From Sulfuracidifex tepidarius (lineage in GTDB: Archaea; Thermoproteota; Thermoprotei_A; Sulfolobales; Sulfolobaceae): 64,000 nucleotides of DNA. Within the stretch, counting starts at the first letter, position 1, and the number at the start of each line of letters is the position of its first letter. Below are positions 45,435 to 54,538 of the stretch, piece after piece. The translations under genes and the position numbers were made by a program. The stretch covers positions 2,494,875 through 2,558,874 of the forward strand of contig NZ_AP018929.1 in NCBI RefSeq assembly GCF_008326425.1. The letters run 5' to 3'. The notes under the pieces were generated by a model. The model was not told the origin of the DNA, searched no databases, and saw only the letters and a list, made by a program, of their open reading frames with translations.

Positions 45435-45908
45435 AGTTAAGAGGTCTGTTGTCTGTTTATAAACTTTTGCGTGGCTTTGCTTAAAAGAAAATAATTTATT
45501 TTAATAAAAAAATAATTTTTATCTTCTTTTTATACTAAGAAAACTGAGTATCTTTAGTATCAATTAAAATAAAAATAGATAAAAAAGCTTTATAATTAAA
45601 ATTATAACTTCAAGGCTTCAAAACAAATGGAATGAAATTCGAATCTAAGTGAAGAAGAAAACAATTTCTTATCTACAGTGAGTCCATGCTAATTCTTTTT
45701 AACACTAAAAATTTTACAAATATAATACTAACATTTCGAAAGATTATCAAATTAGGCCTTATTCCTCTATCTAAAAATTCTCTACTAGATTAATTTAATA
45801 AATTTTTAATATTTCCCAATACAGTTTAGATCATTATTTATAGAAAATTACATTACTTTGTTTAAATGGGACGTGTTACATATATATCTGGTCACCGTAT
45901 TAAATCAC
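45435..45908. other. AT-rich intergenic region
   Basis: About 470 bp with no ORF and no clear repeat or hairpin. The TATA region of the flavoprotein gene should lie near 45833-45842 (CATTATTTATAG), leaving a leader of about 45 nt. I see nothing else in it. Confidence 0.5.
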
Positions 45909-47159
45909 ATGATAACAGTTATAGGAGGAGGGCCGGCGGGCATATATGCTTCCATAGAGGCAGCTAAGAGAGGAGCTAAAGTTACCTTAATTGAAAGAGA
46001 AGATAGGCTCGGAGGTACGTGTACGCTTTACGGGTGTATTCCAACTAAGTCTATGCTTTATCCTTTGAATATAAGGAACTCCATAGACAAAATTGGAGGA
46101 AGCGCTTCTATTTCCACCGATACTCTTCAACAACTTGCGAAAGGATCAATAGAGAGACTAAGTAAGGGAATTGAATCCATACTGGAAAGTATGGACATTA
46201 ACGTGGTCCATGGAAAAGGTTTTCTGAGATCTGGAAAGGTTAACATAAACAACGAAAGTGTAGACTCTGACGCAGTGATAATAACAACTGGTACAGAACG
46301 AAAAAGAGAAGAAGGGTTAATTTATAGTGAAGATTTACATGAAGTAGATCTTTCCTTTAGAAGCATAGGCATAATAGGAGGAGACGTTGGAGGATTGGAA
46401 TCTGCATGGATGCTGAAAGAACTAGGAAAGGAGGTGTACTTGATAGACAGGTCTCCTTTTCTATTAAGTTACCTAGACAACGACATGAGATCTTCCATTA
46501 CAAATTTCTTTAAGAAAATAGGTATAAAAGTTATTCTAAATACTGAAGTTAAAGAAATAGCCAAAAAAGGAGAATCGTTTTCTCTTTCATTAAGTGATGG
46601 AAGTACAATTAGCGTAGAAAGAGTATTGAAGAGCTTCGGAAGATATCCTGCTACTGAAGGAATAGATCTACCAAAAGAGAGATATATCAAAGTTGACGAT
46701 TACCTCAGGACTGGAGTAAACAATATTTATGCTGCAGGTGACGTGATTGGAACTCATACGGCTCACTCAGCAATTCACGCAGGGAAAATAGCAGGGTCTA
46801 ACGCTACAGGGAGCAAGCTTCTATTTAATAGAGAAGCGATCCCCCATGTAGTTTACACCAAACCAGAAATAGCTTATACTGGGATAATGGAAGGTAATTG
46901 TGTAAAATTGCAAGCCGCATCCAATGGAAGGGAAATAATAGAAAGGGAAACTCAGGGTTTCCTAAAGCTATGTTCTTCAAATGATAGGTTGATATCAGCA
47001 GAAGCTTTCATGGAAGGGGCTGAATACGTAATATCAATAGCGTCATTGATGATTAGAATGCATCTTACCTTACCTCAGCTTATGGACTTCATACCTCCTC
47101 ATCCATCAACTTTTGAACTTCTTAAAGACGGCATAGAGCTGTTAGCAAACAAGAAATGA
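45909..47159 (+). CDS. Dihydrolipoamide dehydrogenase-like flavoprotein
   Basis: A 416-residue FAD/NAD disulfide oxidoreductase. FAD motif VIGGGPAGIYASIEA, redox-active disulfide GGTCTLYGCIPTKS (C-x4-C), NAD motif IGIIGGDVGGLESAWM, and the second FAD motif NIYAAGDVIG are intact. The C-terminal dimer region carries IPPHPSTFEL, corresponding to the His-x-Glu pair used by the partner subunit. It is about 40 residues shorter than standard lipoamide dehydrogenase. Whether it acts on lipoyl protein, mercury or another disulfide is not visible. ATG 45909 starts exactly before the FAD motif. Confidence 0.88.
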   Translation: MITVIGGGPAGIYASIEAAKRGAKVTLIEREDRLGGTCTLYGCIPTKSMLYPLNIRNSIDKIGGSASISTDTLQQLAKGSIERLSKGIESILESMDINVVHGKGFLRSGKVNINNESVDSDAVIITTGTERKREEGLIYSEDLHEVDLSFRSIGIIGGDVGGLESAWMLKELGKEVYLIDRSPFLLSYLDNDMRSSITNFFKKIGIKVILNTEVKEIAKKGESFSLSLSDGSTISVERVLKSFGRYPATEGIDLPKERYIKVDDYLRTGVNNIYAAGDVIGTHTAHSAIHAGKIAGSNATGSKLLFNREAIPHVVYTKPEIAYTGIMEGNCVKLQAASNGREIIERETQGFLKLCSSNDRLISAEAFMEGAEYVISIASLMIRMHLTLPQLMDFIPPHPSTFELLKDGIELLANKK

Positions 47160-47172
47160 CTCTATTTTTTAT

Positions 47173-47477
47173 CTTAATGGGTTTAGGGGCGCAAGACCCT
47201 AGTGTGAGGATGGATAGCCCTTTGCAGTGAAGGTTGACGCAAGAGTCATATGCGTATTCAATGAAAGTCATAAGACGGGGCAAGTGTCACCGGGACTCCT
47301 CTAAGCAAGGGTCTGTATGATATGCCTTTGTCATTAGTGGTCTTCAAGGCACGTGGAATGTTCACTCAAGGTCAGGGTCGGAACGACCCGTAGTGCAAAG
47401 CTCCGCCCTATGCCAGCCCTTGGTAAGATGAAGCTAGGAAGCAGGAAGCCACGTCCGCTAGGGCGAGGCAGTTCACC
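47173..47477 (+). ncRNA. Structured omegaRNA-like element B (no tnpB)
   Basis: This plus-strand 305-nt element repeats the block order of element A: CTTAATGG (47173), GGATGGATAG-CCCTTTG, TGATATG-CCT, AATGTTCA, the core GTCAGGGTCGGAACGA (47371-47386) with a GGGTC/GACCC hairpin, then GAAGCAGGAAGCC (47438-47450). A stem-loop GCCACGTCC-GCTA-GGGCGAGGC (47448-47469) follows and then AGTTCACC. The closing stem differs in sequence from A but is kept in pairing. The end pattern resembles IS605-family right ends that carry omegaRNA. It is more GC rich than the flanks and contains no ORF. Confidence 0.6.
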
Positions 47478-47562
47478 ATAAAGCAATTAGAGATCCTAGT
47501 CATTCTAATCTATCGCTATAATTATTATTTCTCTCTATATACTAGAGGTGTCTTACAGTCAT

Positions 47563-48309
47563 TTACTGGTTTTGCATAAAGTTAGTATTAACGTCTTCAG
47601 GTTCCTCGTACCATTTGACCTTTTCTCCGACCTTTGATCTCATCTTCCACTTCATAGACTTCGGGTGTTTTTCTACATGTTCCATGATCTCATCTAACTT
47701 TTTACTTATAGAGCTAAAATAATCTGGATAGCTACTTGAAGCGTACTTTTTGACATTATCTACATTTATAGAAAATGTCTTGTAAAAACCCCAATCATCA
47801 GATAAAAGTTTCGCTATATAGTTAACATTCAGCGTATGTTCATCATCTTTATCTCCAATGTTAACATCGTGTAGAAGTGCAAGGATGTCCTTATAATCAT
47901 TTTCAGTAATTTTAACAATTTGCATTTTACTCAAAAGTAAATCTGAGGTAGGAATAGTATATTTCATCACATTTAGTCTATTCTTTAATATTATTTTATG
48001 GCACATATTAAATTCGTCCAAGAATATATCTATTGTAGTCTCCAAAACAGGATCGTAGAACATAAGCCTTACACTACCGTGGAGAGCATTAAATCTCTTG
48101 TTAGGTGTCATACCTATTTTCTCTAGTGCTGAGGATATCTTTGAGCTTTGATTCGAAATACCGAAGTAGTCTGCATCCTTATATTGACGGGAGAAGATCT
48201 TAGATCCTTCCTCTGCAATTATAGCAATTGCGGCTCCTCCTATAAGCCTAAGTGTAACCCCTTCGCTTTCGCATTTATCTATGACTTCCTTCGCTCGCCC
48301 TAAAAGCAC
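47563..48309 (-). CDS. Nucleotidyltransferase-like protein (AbiEii/MNT-like)
   Basis: A 248-residue protein whose first half has LRLIGGAAIAIIAEEG, YKDADYFGI and the later TTIDIFLDEF, the G-[GS], DxD and third Asp positions of the pol-beta nucleotidyltransferase fold, in the arrangement seen in AbiEii-type and GSU-type proteins. The C-terminal half is helical. It could nucleotidylate RNA or protein, but no toxin-antitoxin partner is adjacent. It lies just beyond RNA element B on the opposite strand. Confidence 0.65.
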   Translation of the reverse strand: MLLGRAKEVIDKCESEGVTLRLIGGAAIAIIAEEGSKIFSRQYKDADYFGISNQSSKISSALEKIGMTPNKRFNALHGSVRLMFYDPVLETTIDIFLDEFNMCHKIILKNRLNVMKYTIPTSDLLLSKMQIVKITENDYKDILALLHDVNIGDKDDEHTLNVNYIAKLLSDDWGFYKTFSINVDNVKKYASSSYPDYFSSISKKLDEIMEHVEKHPKSMKWKMRSKVGEKVKWYEEPEDVNTNFMQNQ

Positions 48310-48489
48310 CTCCCTTTGAACTGCTATCTCATTTCACCTTGTTATTGTTAGTCAGCAAGGTTTTTATTTTTATTATGTTATAGACTAAACATTATACAGC
48401 TAAATCATGTGAAGCTTCTAGGAAATAAAGAAATTTTTCGCTAATTTCTGTAGATTCACAGAAAAATCTTACATGAACTTTTGATGTGG

Positions 48490-48560
48490 ATTGAAAAGGA
48501 GAATAAGGAGAAGAAAACTGAATAGAAATAAAATAGAAATAAAAGGAGAAGAAAAGGAAC
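48490..48560 (-). terminator. Pyrimidine-rich terminator region
   Basis: Directly after the stop of the APC permease gene the minus strand is a long run of C/T tracts (the plus strand reads as repeated AGGAGAAGAAAA and AATAGAAATAAAA). Archaeal termination is typically at such U-rich stretches without a hairpin. A weak TTCTGT-AGATTC-ACAGAA repeat lies beyond it at about 48445-48465. Confidence 0.5.
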
Positions 48561-48567
48561 AACATTC

Positions 48568-50169
48568 CTACTCTGGTGGAATCTCCTCGAAGAGTTTACT
48601 CATATCGATTCCTACTCTCTTTTTAGTGTAGAACTTTGCTAGGGCGTAGATTAGAACTCCAGAGCCATAGATCGCAACTAGAGATCCTATTGTAGGAAGA
48701 TTGATAGGTAAAAGGAATTGATTCCCCCAAGTTATTGATAATGTGTACATTAGGAAGGCAAAAGTCAGGAAACCTACAATAGATATTACAGGCAAACCCA
48801 TGATCTTCCTCTGGAATGGAACTGCATTTTCATAGACTCTCTTTTTCAGATATGGCATCAATGCAGTAGATAGAGCAAAAACTGCATATCCTATCTGGAA
48901 TATCACAGTCACATCTACAGTCGAGATGAGAGGAAGATAAGCATACATAATCACTCCAGCCAAACCTATTATGGAAACTAAAATGGTAGCCTTCAGCGGT
49001 ATGTGATACCTTTCGTTAACGTCTGCCATCCATTCAGGGAATATTCTGTCAAATGACCAAGCGAACATATACCTCGTTAACGCGACTACAAGCGGTGGGT
49101 TACTATAGAAGTTAGGAAGCCACAATGCTATGAACATAATCACGTAAATGAAAACGTTGTGATCCACAATTAGAGCAAAGAACGGAGTGAAAGGTCCTAT
49201 GTCCTGAAACTTAGAGTAAACTGGATCGGAGACTCCGTTGCAATCAATATAAGACCATGAAGTGAGAAACTTTTGACCGAATGCATGGGTATTAAGGAAA
49301 GCGAAAAGAGCATAGTAAACTCCTACTAACGCTATCGTTACTATAATCGAGTAGAATACATTCTTCCTCACATTCTTCATTTCACCACTCCATGATGCAG
49401 GTAAATTGTACCAGGAATAATAATACCACACAACTGGAAGAGCTAGAAGAGTAGCAGAAAGAGGAGAGAAAAATGAAAGACCATTAGCTTCGGCGTCAGA
49501 TATGACCTCTGAATATGCGTTTGGATAACCTGATACAGAGCTAAGACTGCTCGCGAATGAAGAAGGAGTTATAGTAGCTAAGCCTACGAACATTATTATC
49601 GTTGCTAAGATAGAAATGAACCCACCGTAGACTATAAACTTCCAGTGGTTTTTACCTATTGAGGCTATGACACTGCTAAATACAACAATTATTAGACCTA
49701 AAGATACTTCTCCTATTTTACTATTGAAGAAATTGCCTAGAGCAAGAAAAGATGAACTGTGATAATATATTCCTAGTCCAGCGAACAAGTAAGCGAACCA
49801 TTGTGCACCATAAAAGCTGTATATTCCTAGAGATAGAGCGAAAGCTATCCAGAGACCCCAGTAGTTTACAAAGCCTATGGCAGGGTGTGTAGCTCTACTG
49901 TTGAATACATAATCTCCTCCTGCTCTGGGCATTGATACAGAAGAGATAAAAAATAATGATGCCATAGCTAGAGTAGGTAGCAAAGAGATAGCAAATGAGA
50001 GCGGCAAATTAGCTCCGGGGGAGAGGAACATCCATTCTATTATTAGAATTGGAACCCCTCCTGTCACTAAACCAAAGGTGGCCAGAGATGAGGACCATGG
50101 GCTTACTTCTCTGACTAGACCTGATGATTGTCTTATGAAAAGATTTTTAGAGGGAGTATTTTGGGCCAT
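48568..50169 (-). CDS. APC-superfamily amino acid transporter
   Basis: A 533-residue transporter with about 12-13 hydrophobic segments. [21 protein letters not shown] corresponds to the helix 2-3 signature of amino acid/polyamine permeases (SxxxPxxGGxYxY), and the N-terminus lies in the cytoplasm ([19 protein letters not shown]). An extracellular loop with a cysteine ([10 protein letters not shown]) is unusual. Monocistronic, with a pyrimidine-rich terminator downstream. Confidence 0.9.
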   Translation of the reverse strand: MAQNTPSKNLFIRQSSGLVREVSPWSSSLATFGLVTGGVPILIIEWMFLSPGANLPLSFAISLLPTLAMASLFFISSVSMPRAGGDYVFNSRATHPAIGFVNYWGLWIAFALSLGIYSFYGAQWFAYLFAGLGIYYHSSSFLALGNFFNSKIGEVSLGLIIVVFSSVIASIGKNHWKFIVYGGFISILATIIMFVGLATITPSSFASSLSSVSGYPNAYSEVISDAEANGLSFFSPLSATLLALPVVWYYYSWYNLPASWSGEMKNVRKNVFYSIIVTIALVGVYYALFAFLNTHAFGQKFLTSWSYIDCNGVSDPVYSKFQDIGPFTPFFALIVDHNVFIYVIMFIALWLPNFYSNPPLVVALTRYMFAWSFDRIFPEWMADVNERYHIPLKATILVSIIGLAGVIMYAYLPLISTVDVTVIFQIGYAVFALSTALMPYLKKRVYENAVPFQRKIMGLPVISIVGFLTFAFLMYTLSITWGNQFLLPINLPTIGSLVAIYGSGVLIYALAKFYTKKRVGIDMSKLFEEIPPE

Positions 50170-50308
50170 TCCGCCAAAACTTAAACAATTACTTATCGCT
50201 TATAAAGTGAACTCACTCTTCTTTACTAGAATCTTTAAGCTCAGAATAAGAAAAAAGAGCGAAATACAAAAAAGTTGTTAAAAAGAAAAGTTATATAGCT
50301 TAAAAATT

Positions 50309-50497
50309 TCACTTTTTGTCTAGCATATTCTGAAGCTCTTTTGGAGCGTCCTTCTCGGATACTGCTCCTCTTCCAGTTTTTCCTCCGCCTTCATCGTAAG
50401 TGAAGCTTATCATTTTGCCTACTTTCCATACTTTCTTTATTTTTGAAGTATCTACCTCTTTCTCTTCTCCCTTATACTTGAACTTTACCATTACCAT
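50309..50497 (-). CDS. Sul7d/Sso7d chromatin protein
   Basis: A 62-residue DNA-binding protein nearly identical to Sso7d/Sac7d: [13 protein letters not shown], then [20 protein letters not shown] and [14 protein letters not shown]. It binds the minor groove without sequence preference, kinks DNA and raises its melting point; the intercalating Val/Met pair (KVGKM) is present. The family is confined to Sulfolobales, making this the best taxonomic marker of the window. ATG 50497 (MVMVKF) gives the family length; the second ATG 50491 would be two residues shorter. Confidence 0.97.
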   Translation of the reverse strand: MVMVKFKYKGEEKEVDTSKIKKVWKVGKMISFTYDEGGGKTGRGAVSEKDAPKELQNMLDKK

Positions 50498-50624
50498 ATT
50501 GCTTTCCCTAAATAAGGGTTAAGACACTATCATTAATAAACCTTACGATAGTTACGTAAGTAATACTTATGTTAATTCTTCAAGGTGTACTACAGATAAC
50601 TCTATAATTCTTTCAATTTAAGTA

Positions 50625-50745
50625 TAGTTCCATTAGCGGTCAAAGTCAGCTAGATGTGGAGATTCAAAGGGAGCAAGATTAATGTGTAGGAAACCTTAGG
50701 GAAACCTAAAGAAGGAACGTGAACAGTCATTAAGGCTATTAAAAA
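50625..50745 (+). ncRNA. Candidate structured RNA C1
   Basis: Contains a hairpin TTAGG-GAAA-CCTAA (50696-50709) with a GNRA tetraloop, enclosed by GTTCC (50627-50631) pairing with GGAAC (50714-50718). A TATA-like TCTATAATTC lies about 25 bp upstream and AT-rich DNA (CTATTAAAAACTAATTCTT) follows. Not assigned to a known RNA family. Confidence 0.35.
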
Positions 50746-50789
50746 CTAATTCTTAAACTGCTGATATATACGTGATTATTCTTATGATG

Positions 50790-50985
50790 CTTCATGGTTT
50801 AGCTATCGCCAATAAGGGTGAAACCCAGGATGTTTCCAACTTAGAAGATTGAATATGAGACCGAAGGTCCAACCGAGGATAATAGAGCAGAAGCATGCCG
50901 CGTTGATCATTACGTTAACGCATCTAGATAGATCTTACTAAGTTGGTGACTGCTATGCGGAGAAGACACTGCTAAATTCTTGGTG
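50790..50985 (+). ncRNA. Candidate structured RNA C2 with nested long helices
   Basis: A 15-bp helix joins 50836-50850 (CCAACTTAGAAGATT) to 50931-50946 (GATCTTACTAAGTTGG) with a single bulged A. Outside it, GGTTTAGC (50796-50803) pairs with GCTAAATT (50971-50978) using two G-T pairs. Inside it are the hairpins GACC-GAA-GGTC and GCGTT/AACGC, and GGG-TGAAA-CCC lies in the 5' arm. A TATA-like GATATATA (50763-50770) is about 25 bp before the fold, and a T-rich stretch follows it. I tried RNase P, SRP and omegaRNA patterns and found no convincing match. An eroded insertion sequence is the main alternative. Confidence 0.6.
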
Positions 50986-51044
50986 TATCTCTTCAATTTA
51001 TTTCAAATAAGTAACACAGTATAAGAAAAGAGTTTTTAATAACT

Positions 51045-51175
51045 AACGTCCCCAGTATCTTGAAGACCACCACGATGATGTCATGGTAGTCCATGCATAT
51101 AACCCGGCTGAGTATTACTTCCTTGGCCTAAACCAGGAAAGGACTTTGACCTCACAGACTCGTCTAAACTGCCAA
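51045..51175 (+). ncRNA. Candidate structured RNA C3
   Basis: A TATA-like GTTTTTAATAAC (51032-51043) precedes a 130-nt GC-richer stretch with a hairpin TTCCTTGG-CCTAAA-CCAGGAA (51119-51139, one bulge), AGTCC (51088-51092) pairing with GGACT (51141-51145), and a C-box-like GATGATG with a later CTGA. It ends at an A/T run (51174-51188). A C/D guide RNA is possible but the box spacing is poor. Confidence 0.35.
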
Positions 51176-51316
51176 AATTATTTTTAAATGAGAAACTTTT
51201 ACCATTCCACAACTCTTTCGCCCTTTAAACCACGTTAAGACAAGTCTGATAGCGGGATCAAAACATTAATTAAAATATCATAATATGAGAGGGATTGTCT
51301 ATATAATTTAACAAAA

Positions 51317-51631
51317 TTAGCTTATTAACTGCTTAGCTTCAACGTGATGAGATAAAACGTGCTTGTAAAAATCTTCTGCAGATGAAAAACGTTCCCCACA
51401 TTTACATATGTAACGGTTCTTAGAATATTTGTCTAAATAGTTTCTACATTCGAAATATAGCTTTTCCAAGGAATTATTCAAATCCCTCTTACTCCTCTTG
51501 GAAAGTAAGTCGATATCCTTATCTTTCACGGCGTTGAGAAAAGGATAATATGAGATTCTTTTAGATGTGCTTCCATGTATATTTTTACCTTTCATAAGTT
51601 TATTTAGAGCCTCAACCATTGTCATTGCCAT
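51317..51631 (-). CDS. Small protein with one C2H2 zinc finger
   Basis: A 104-residue protein whose C-terminal third has CKCGERFSSAEDFYKHVLSHH, a complete C2H2 finger (C-x1-C-x11-H-x4-H). The N-terminal part is basic and helical (NKLMKGKNIHGSTSKRISYYP; SKRSKRDLNNSLEKLYFEC). Such mini zinc fingers are common in Sulfolobales chromosomes and viruses and likely bind nucleic acid. A TATA box ATATTTAAAT lies about 27 bp before ATG 51631, suggesting a leaderless message. Confidence 0.75.
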   Translation of the reverse strand: MAMTMVEALNKLMKGKNIHGSTSKRISYYPFLNAVKDKDIDLLSKRSKRDLNNSLEKLYFECRNYLDKYSKNRYICKCGERFSSAEDFYKHVLSHHVEAKQLIS

Positions 51632-51757
51632 CTACTATATTGATTAGGAATTGACGAATTTAAATATTTATTCAAAAACAGTTGTTTGCTAGAAAGATTA
51701 CGTTAAAGGATTAGATAGGCTGAGGAAAGAGAATTTTATAAGGTTAAAAACAAGTAT

Positions 51758-54310
51758 TTATTCTTTACTTTTTATCTTTGATTTAATTATCTTTGATAGA
51801 ATAGCGGGATATACACTGAGCCTAATGATAAATGTATCTATTAGAGCTGCTAGTGCTATGGCTGCCCCTAGTTCCGAAATGATAGAGATGGGGTCTGTTA
51901 CTAATACGCCAAAAGACGCGGCTAATATTACTCCCAACGCAGTCACTGCCCCAGCTGATAGAGTTATACCTCTAATTATTGATTCGCTTCCCTTCTTTTC
52001 TTCCTCTCTTATTCTGCTTAAGATGAAAACGCTGTAATCACTGCCTAGTCCCATCATTAGAACGTAAACTATCAAAGGTATGAAAAATATGACTCCAGTA
52101 GAGGTATTAATACCATATGCAATATAAACTATTGAGAGTGAAGAAACTATAGTTAAAATAATAGTCAGGATCATTCCTAATCCTATCCTAAACGAACGCA
52201 TGAATAGTGATAATACCACAAAGAGTACTAGAGGAAGGGCTATTACAATTCCTTCATAATATGGCATTAAATAGCTTTCCAAGTCCATATATGTTGAGGT
52301 AGTCCCGCCTATATATCCAATATTAGATACCTCTTTTTCTATGTTTGAAACTAGAGAGAAAGCTTGTTTGCTGTCTGATGGATAGTTCATGATAACAGTT
52401 ATTAATGCTGTCTTGTTGTCCGTTCCTATATTTTCTTTCATTAGTTCCCTCACCTCCTGGTTATAGGTACCATTGAAATTACTCGGAACCGGTCCAAAGA
52501 CTTGCTTAACGCCTTTCATATGGGAGATGTTGTTCTCTAGATTCGAAATTCTCATAAGAAATGAAGTGTTAAAATTGTAATTAGAATGGATGACTATTAA
52601 GATTGGATTAATGAATGAGTGACCGAATGCATCATCTATAACGTTTAAACCCTGAACTGCAGGATAATCTGGAAGTGCTGAGGTATCATTGAAGTTCATT
52701 GGTATGGAAAGAACAAACAAACTCGCTGCAATGCCAACGATTAACACACCTACTAAGATACCGTTTGAGTGCCTCAATGAAAACCTTGATACCTTTTCTA
52801 TGACTTTATTTGACGATTTAGCTTTAACATGTGAAGGCCAGAAAGTCCTCTTTCCAAGCTTCATGTAAATTAATGGGAGAAGGGTCACTGCAATGAGCAG
52901 TGTAAGCGGAATCGTTGGAGTTATAACTAGACCCCATGTCCTTAAATATGGGACGAAGACGAAGGATGAGAAAACCGCAGTTACCGCAGTGCCTGATATA
53001 AGTATAGCCCTACCTGAAGTAGAGACGGAAATACTCATGGCTTCTGCTGATGATTTGCCGTTTTGAAGTTCCTCCTTAAAACGCGACATGAGGAAAACAC
53101 TGTAGTCTGCTCCTATACCCATGATCACTGAAATGAGGGGTTCCACTATCTCGAAGTTCACGCTTCCCTTTAAGATGCCCACAATCGAGATTACTCCGAA
53201 ACCCATCAGGACTGAGAGTGCTATTAAGGACAGACTGATAAGGGGAGCAACTATGGATCTGAAGTATATGCCTATCACTACAAGAAGGGCAATGAAAACT
53301 AGCGCGAAAGTCGTTCCCTGTCTTGATCCCTCAGATGAAGAGAGCTCCTGTATTATAGGAGCTGTACCCGTGACATAAAACTTACCGTGAAAGACGCTAC
53401 CTATAGCGCTCTGTACCTCGTTCGATATAATTCCGTCAGGATAGGTCCCGTTCTTAAACGAGAAACCCGGAGAGTAACTGGTGTAGACGAAGACTACGCT
53501 TACGTTATGAGCTACGTATTGGGAGATCAGAGACGAAGGAGGAGTAATAACTTCATAAAGTAGTGGATCGTTTGCGTTGATAGGTTTAAAAATAAGGAAG
53601 CATACGTCCTTCTCTGATATACCAGTCTCCTTTGATACAGAAGCCGCGATAGATGAAATGTTAGTATAATCGCTAGAATTAAGATATTTCAGTGCTACAA
53701 GTCCTATTGGGTTCACATTTTTCAAAGACCCCTTAAACGCTAAAGTGTAGGAAAGGGTAACGTTTCCTGTGGACTTGTATTCTGTCACAAAAAGCTTAGC
53801 AAAAGAAGAGTAAAACTCAGTGAAATTTACTGTATAGTTAGATACTTTCACTTCCTCTGGGAGTCCCTTAGAGGCTTTCAGTAGTGAAGTTTGGGAATTA
53901 TTACTTTCAATATAATATTTTATAAAGTGCGACGGAAAATAATATAAGGCATAAGCTGAATCGTTAAGCAGATCCCCTGTTTGATTTGCGATTTTACCTA
54001 AAGCCGTAGCGTAGTCTATGTAAACGTTAGCTACACTGGTTGCGTTCTCCACACCTTTAACCTGAAGAATCTTTTGAGATACTATATAGTTATCAAAAGG
54101 AGTAGCGTTAATTAAAGCTATATCAATAGAGTTGTTTGCTGAACCGGAAGGAAAATTCTTGTTCAGCAAGTCCTGAGCTTTCACGGACTGGAAATATGAT
54201 GGAAGAGTGTAATTTTGATTGTACGATAAGTGGTTAGATGACTGAGACGCTAAAACTAAAGACAGCGAAATGACAATTACCCATATCAACACTCTTGCCT
54301 TAGCATGCAT
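51758..54310 (-). CDS. MMPL-type RND exporter
   Basis: An 850-residue transporter with the duplicated MMPL layout: one N-terminal helix, a large outside domain (about residues 30-335), five helices (SVIMGIGADYSVFLMSRFKEEL motif), a helix starting the second half, a second outside domain (about 545-690) and five helices with MGLGSDYSVFILSRIREEE. The GxxxDY signature occurs in both halves, as expected for proton-driven exporters of lipids or surface compounds. ATG 54310 lies about 25 bp after TATA-like TTTTTAAGTC; TTG 54319 is an alternative. Monocistronic. Confidence 0.9.
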   Translation of the reverse strand: MHAKARVLIWVIVISLSLVLASQSSNHLSYNQNYTLPSYFQSVKAQDLLNKNFPSGSANNSIDIALINATPFDNYIVSQKILQVKGVENATSVANVYIDYATALGKIANQTGDLLNDSAYALYYFPSHFIKYYIESNNSQTSLLKASKGLPEEVKVSNYTVNFTEFYSSFAKLFVTEYKSTGNVTLSYTLAFKGSLKNVNPIGLVALKYLNSSDYTNISSIAASVSKETGISEKDVCFLIFKPINANDPLLYEVITPPSSLISQYVAHNVSVVFVYTSYSPGFSFKNGTYPDGIISNEVQSAIGSVFHGKFYVTGTAPIIQELSSSEGSRQGTTFALVFIALLVVIGIYFRSIVAPLISLSLIALSVLMGFGVISIVGILKGSVNFEIVEPLISVIMGIGADYSVFLMSRFKEELQNGKSSAEAMSISVSTSGRAILISGTAVTAVFSSFVFVPYLRTWGLVITPTIPLTLLIAVTLLPLIYMKLGKRTFWPSHVKAKSSNKVIEKVSRFSLRHSNGILVGVLIVGIAASLFVLSIPMNFNDTSALPDYPAVQGLNVIDDAFGHSFINPILIVIHSNYNFNTSFLMRISNLENNISHMKGVKQVFGPVPSNFNGTYNQEVRELMKENIGTDNKTALITVIMNYPSDSKQAFSLVSNIEKEVSNIGYIGGTTSTYMDLESYLMPYYEGIVIALPLVLFVVLSLFMRSFRIGLGMILTIILTIVSSLSIVYIAYGINTSTGVIFFIPLIVYVLMMGLGSDYSVFILSRIREEEKKGSESIIRGITLSAGAVTALGVILAASFGVLVTDPISIISELGAAIALAALIDTFIIRLSVYPAILSKIIKSKIKSKE

Positions 54311-54538
54311 ATTTATCAAACGAATTACAAGACTTAAAAACTGCCATTCTAAATTTCTTTAGCAGGAAACTCAAATTTATAGAGAAATTTAAAAATATTT
54401 CACTTTTCTAGAAAAGACCTAAAGACTCTATAGTTACAAAGTCTTCGATGTCGGTTAAACTTGTAAACTGATCCGCTATAATTATGCTGTATGTATGTAT
54501 GCTCATAATAGATAATCTGTTTTTGAGGTTTTTAAAAA

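Larger units (their letters stand above)
50498..51316. other. 800-bp ORF-free region rich in RNA-like structure
   Basis: No protein gene is credible here, yet base composition is less AT biased than other gaps and several segments fold. Three candidate RNAs are listed separately (50625-50745, 50790-50985 and 51045-51175), each preceded by a TATA-like sequence and followed by T-rich DNA. The remaining bases show nothing distinct. Confidence 0.6.

Noticed and set aside
47371-47386. Core GTCAGGGTCGGAACGA looked like SRP RNA helix 8
   Set aside because: The right half of the SRP motif (GGAAGG-AGCAGCC) is missing and the element occurs twice with IS605-like ends.
50605-50630. CTTTCAATTTAAGTATAG resembles part of a Sulfolobales CRISPR repeat
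   Set aside because: It occurs once, with no regularly spaced copies or spacers; no array exists in the window.
50790-50985. RNase P RNA
   Set aside because: The conserved P4 strands (GAGGAAAGUC and ACAGAA type) are not found, so only a generic structured RNA is claimed.
51064-51112. C/D-box guide RNA with GATGATG and CTGA
   Set aside because: No second C'/D' pair with proper spacing, so it is only noted within candidate C3.
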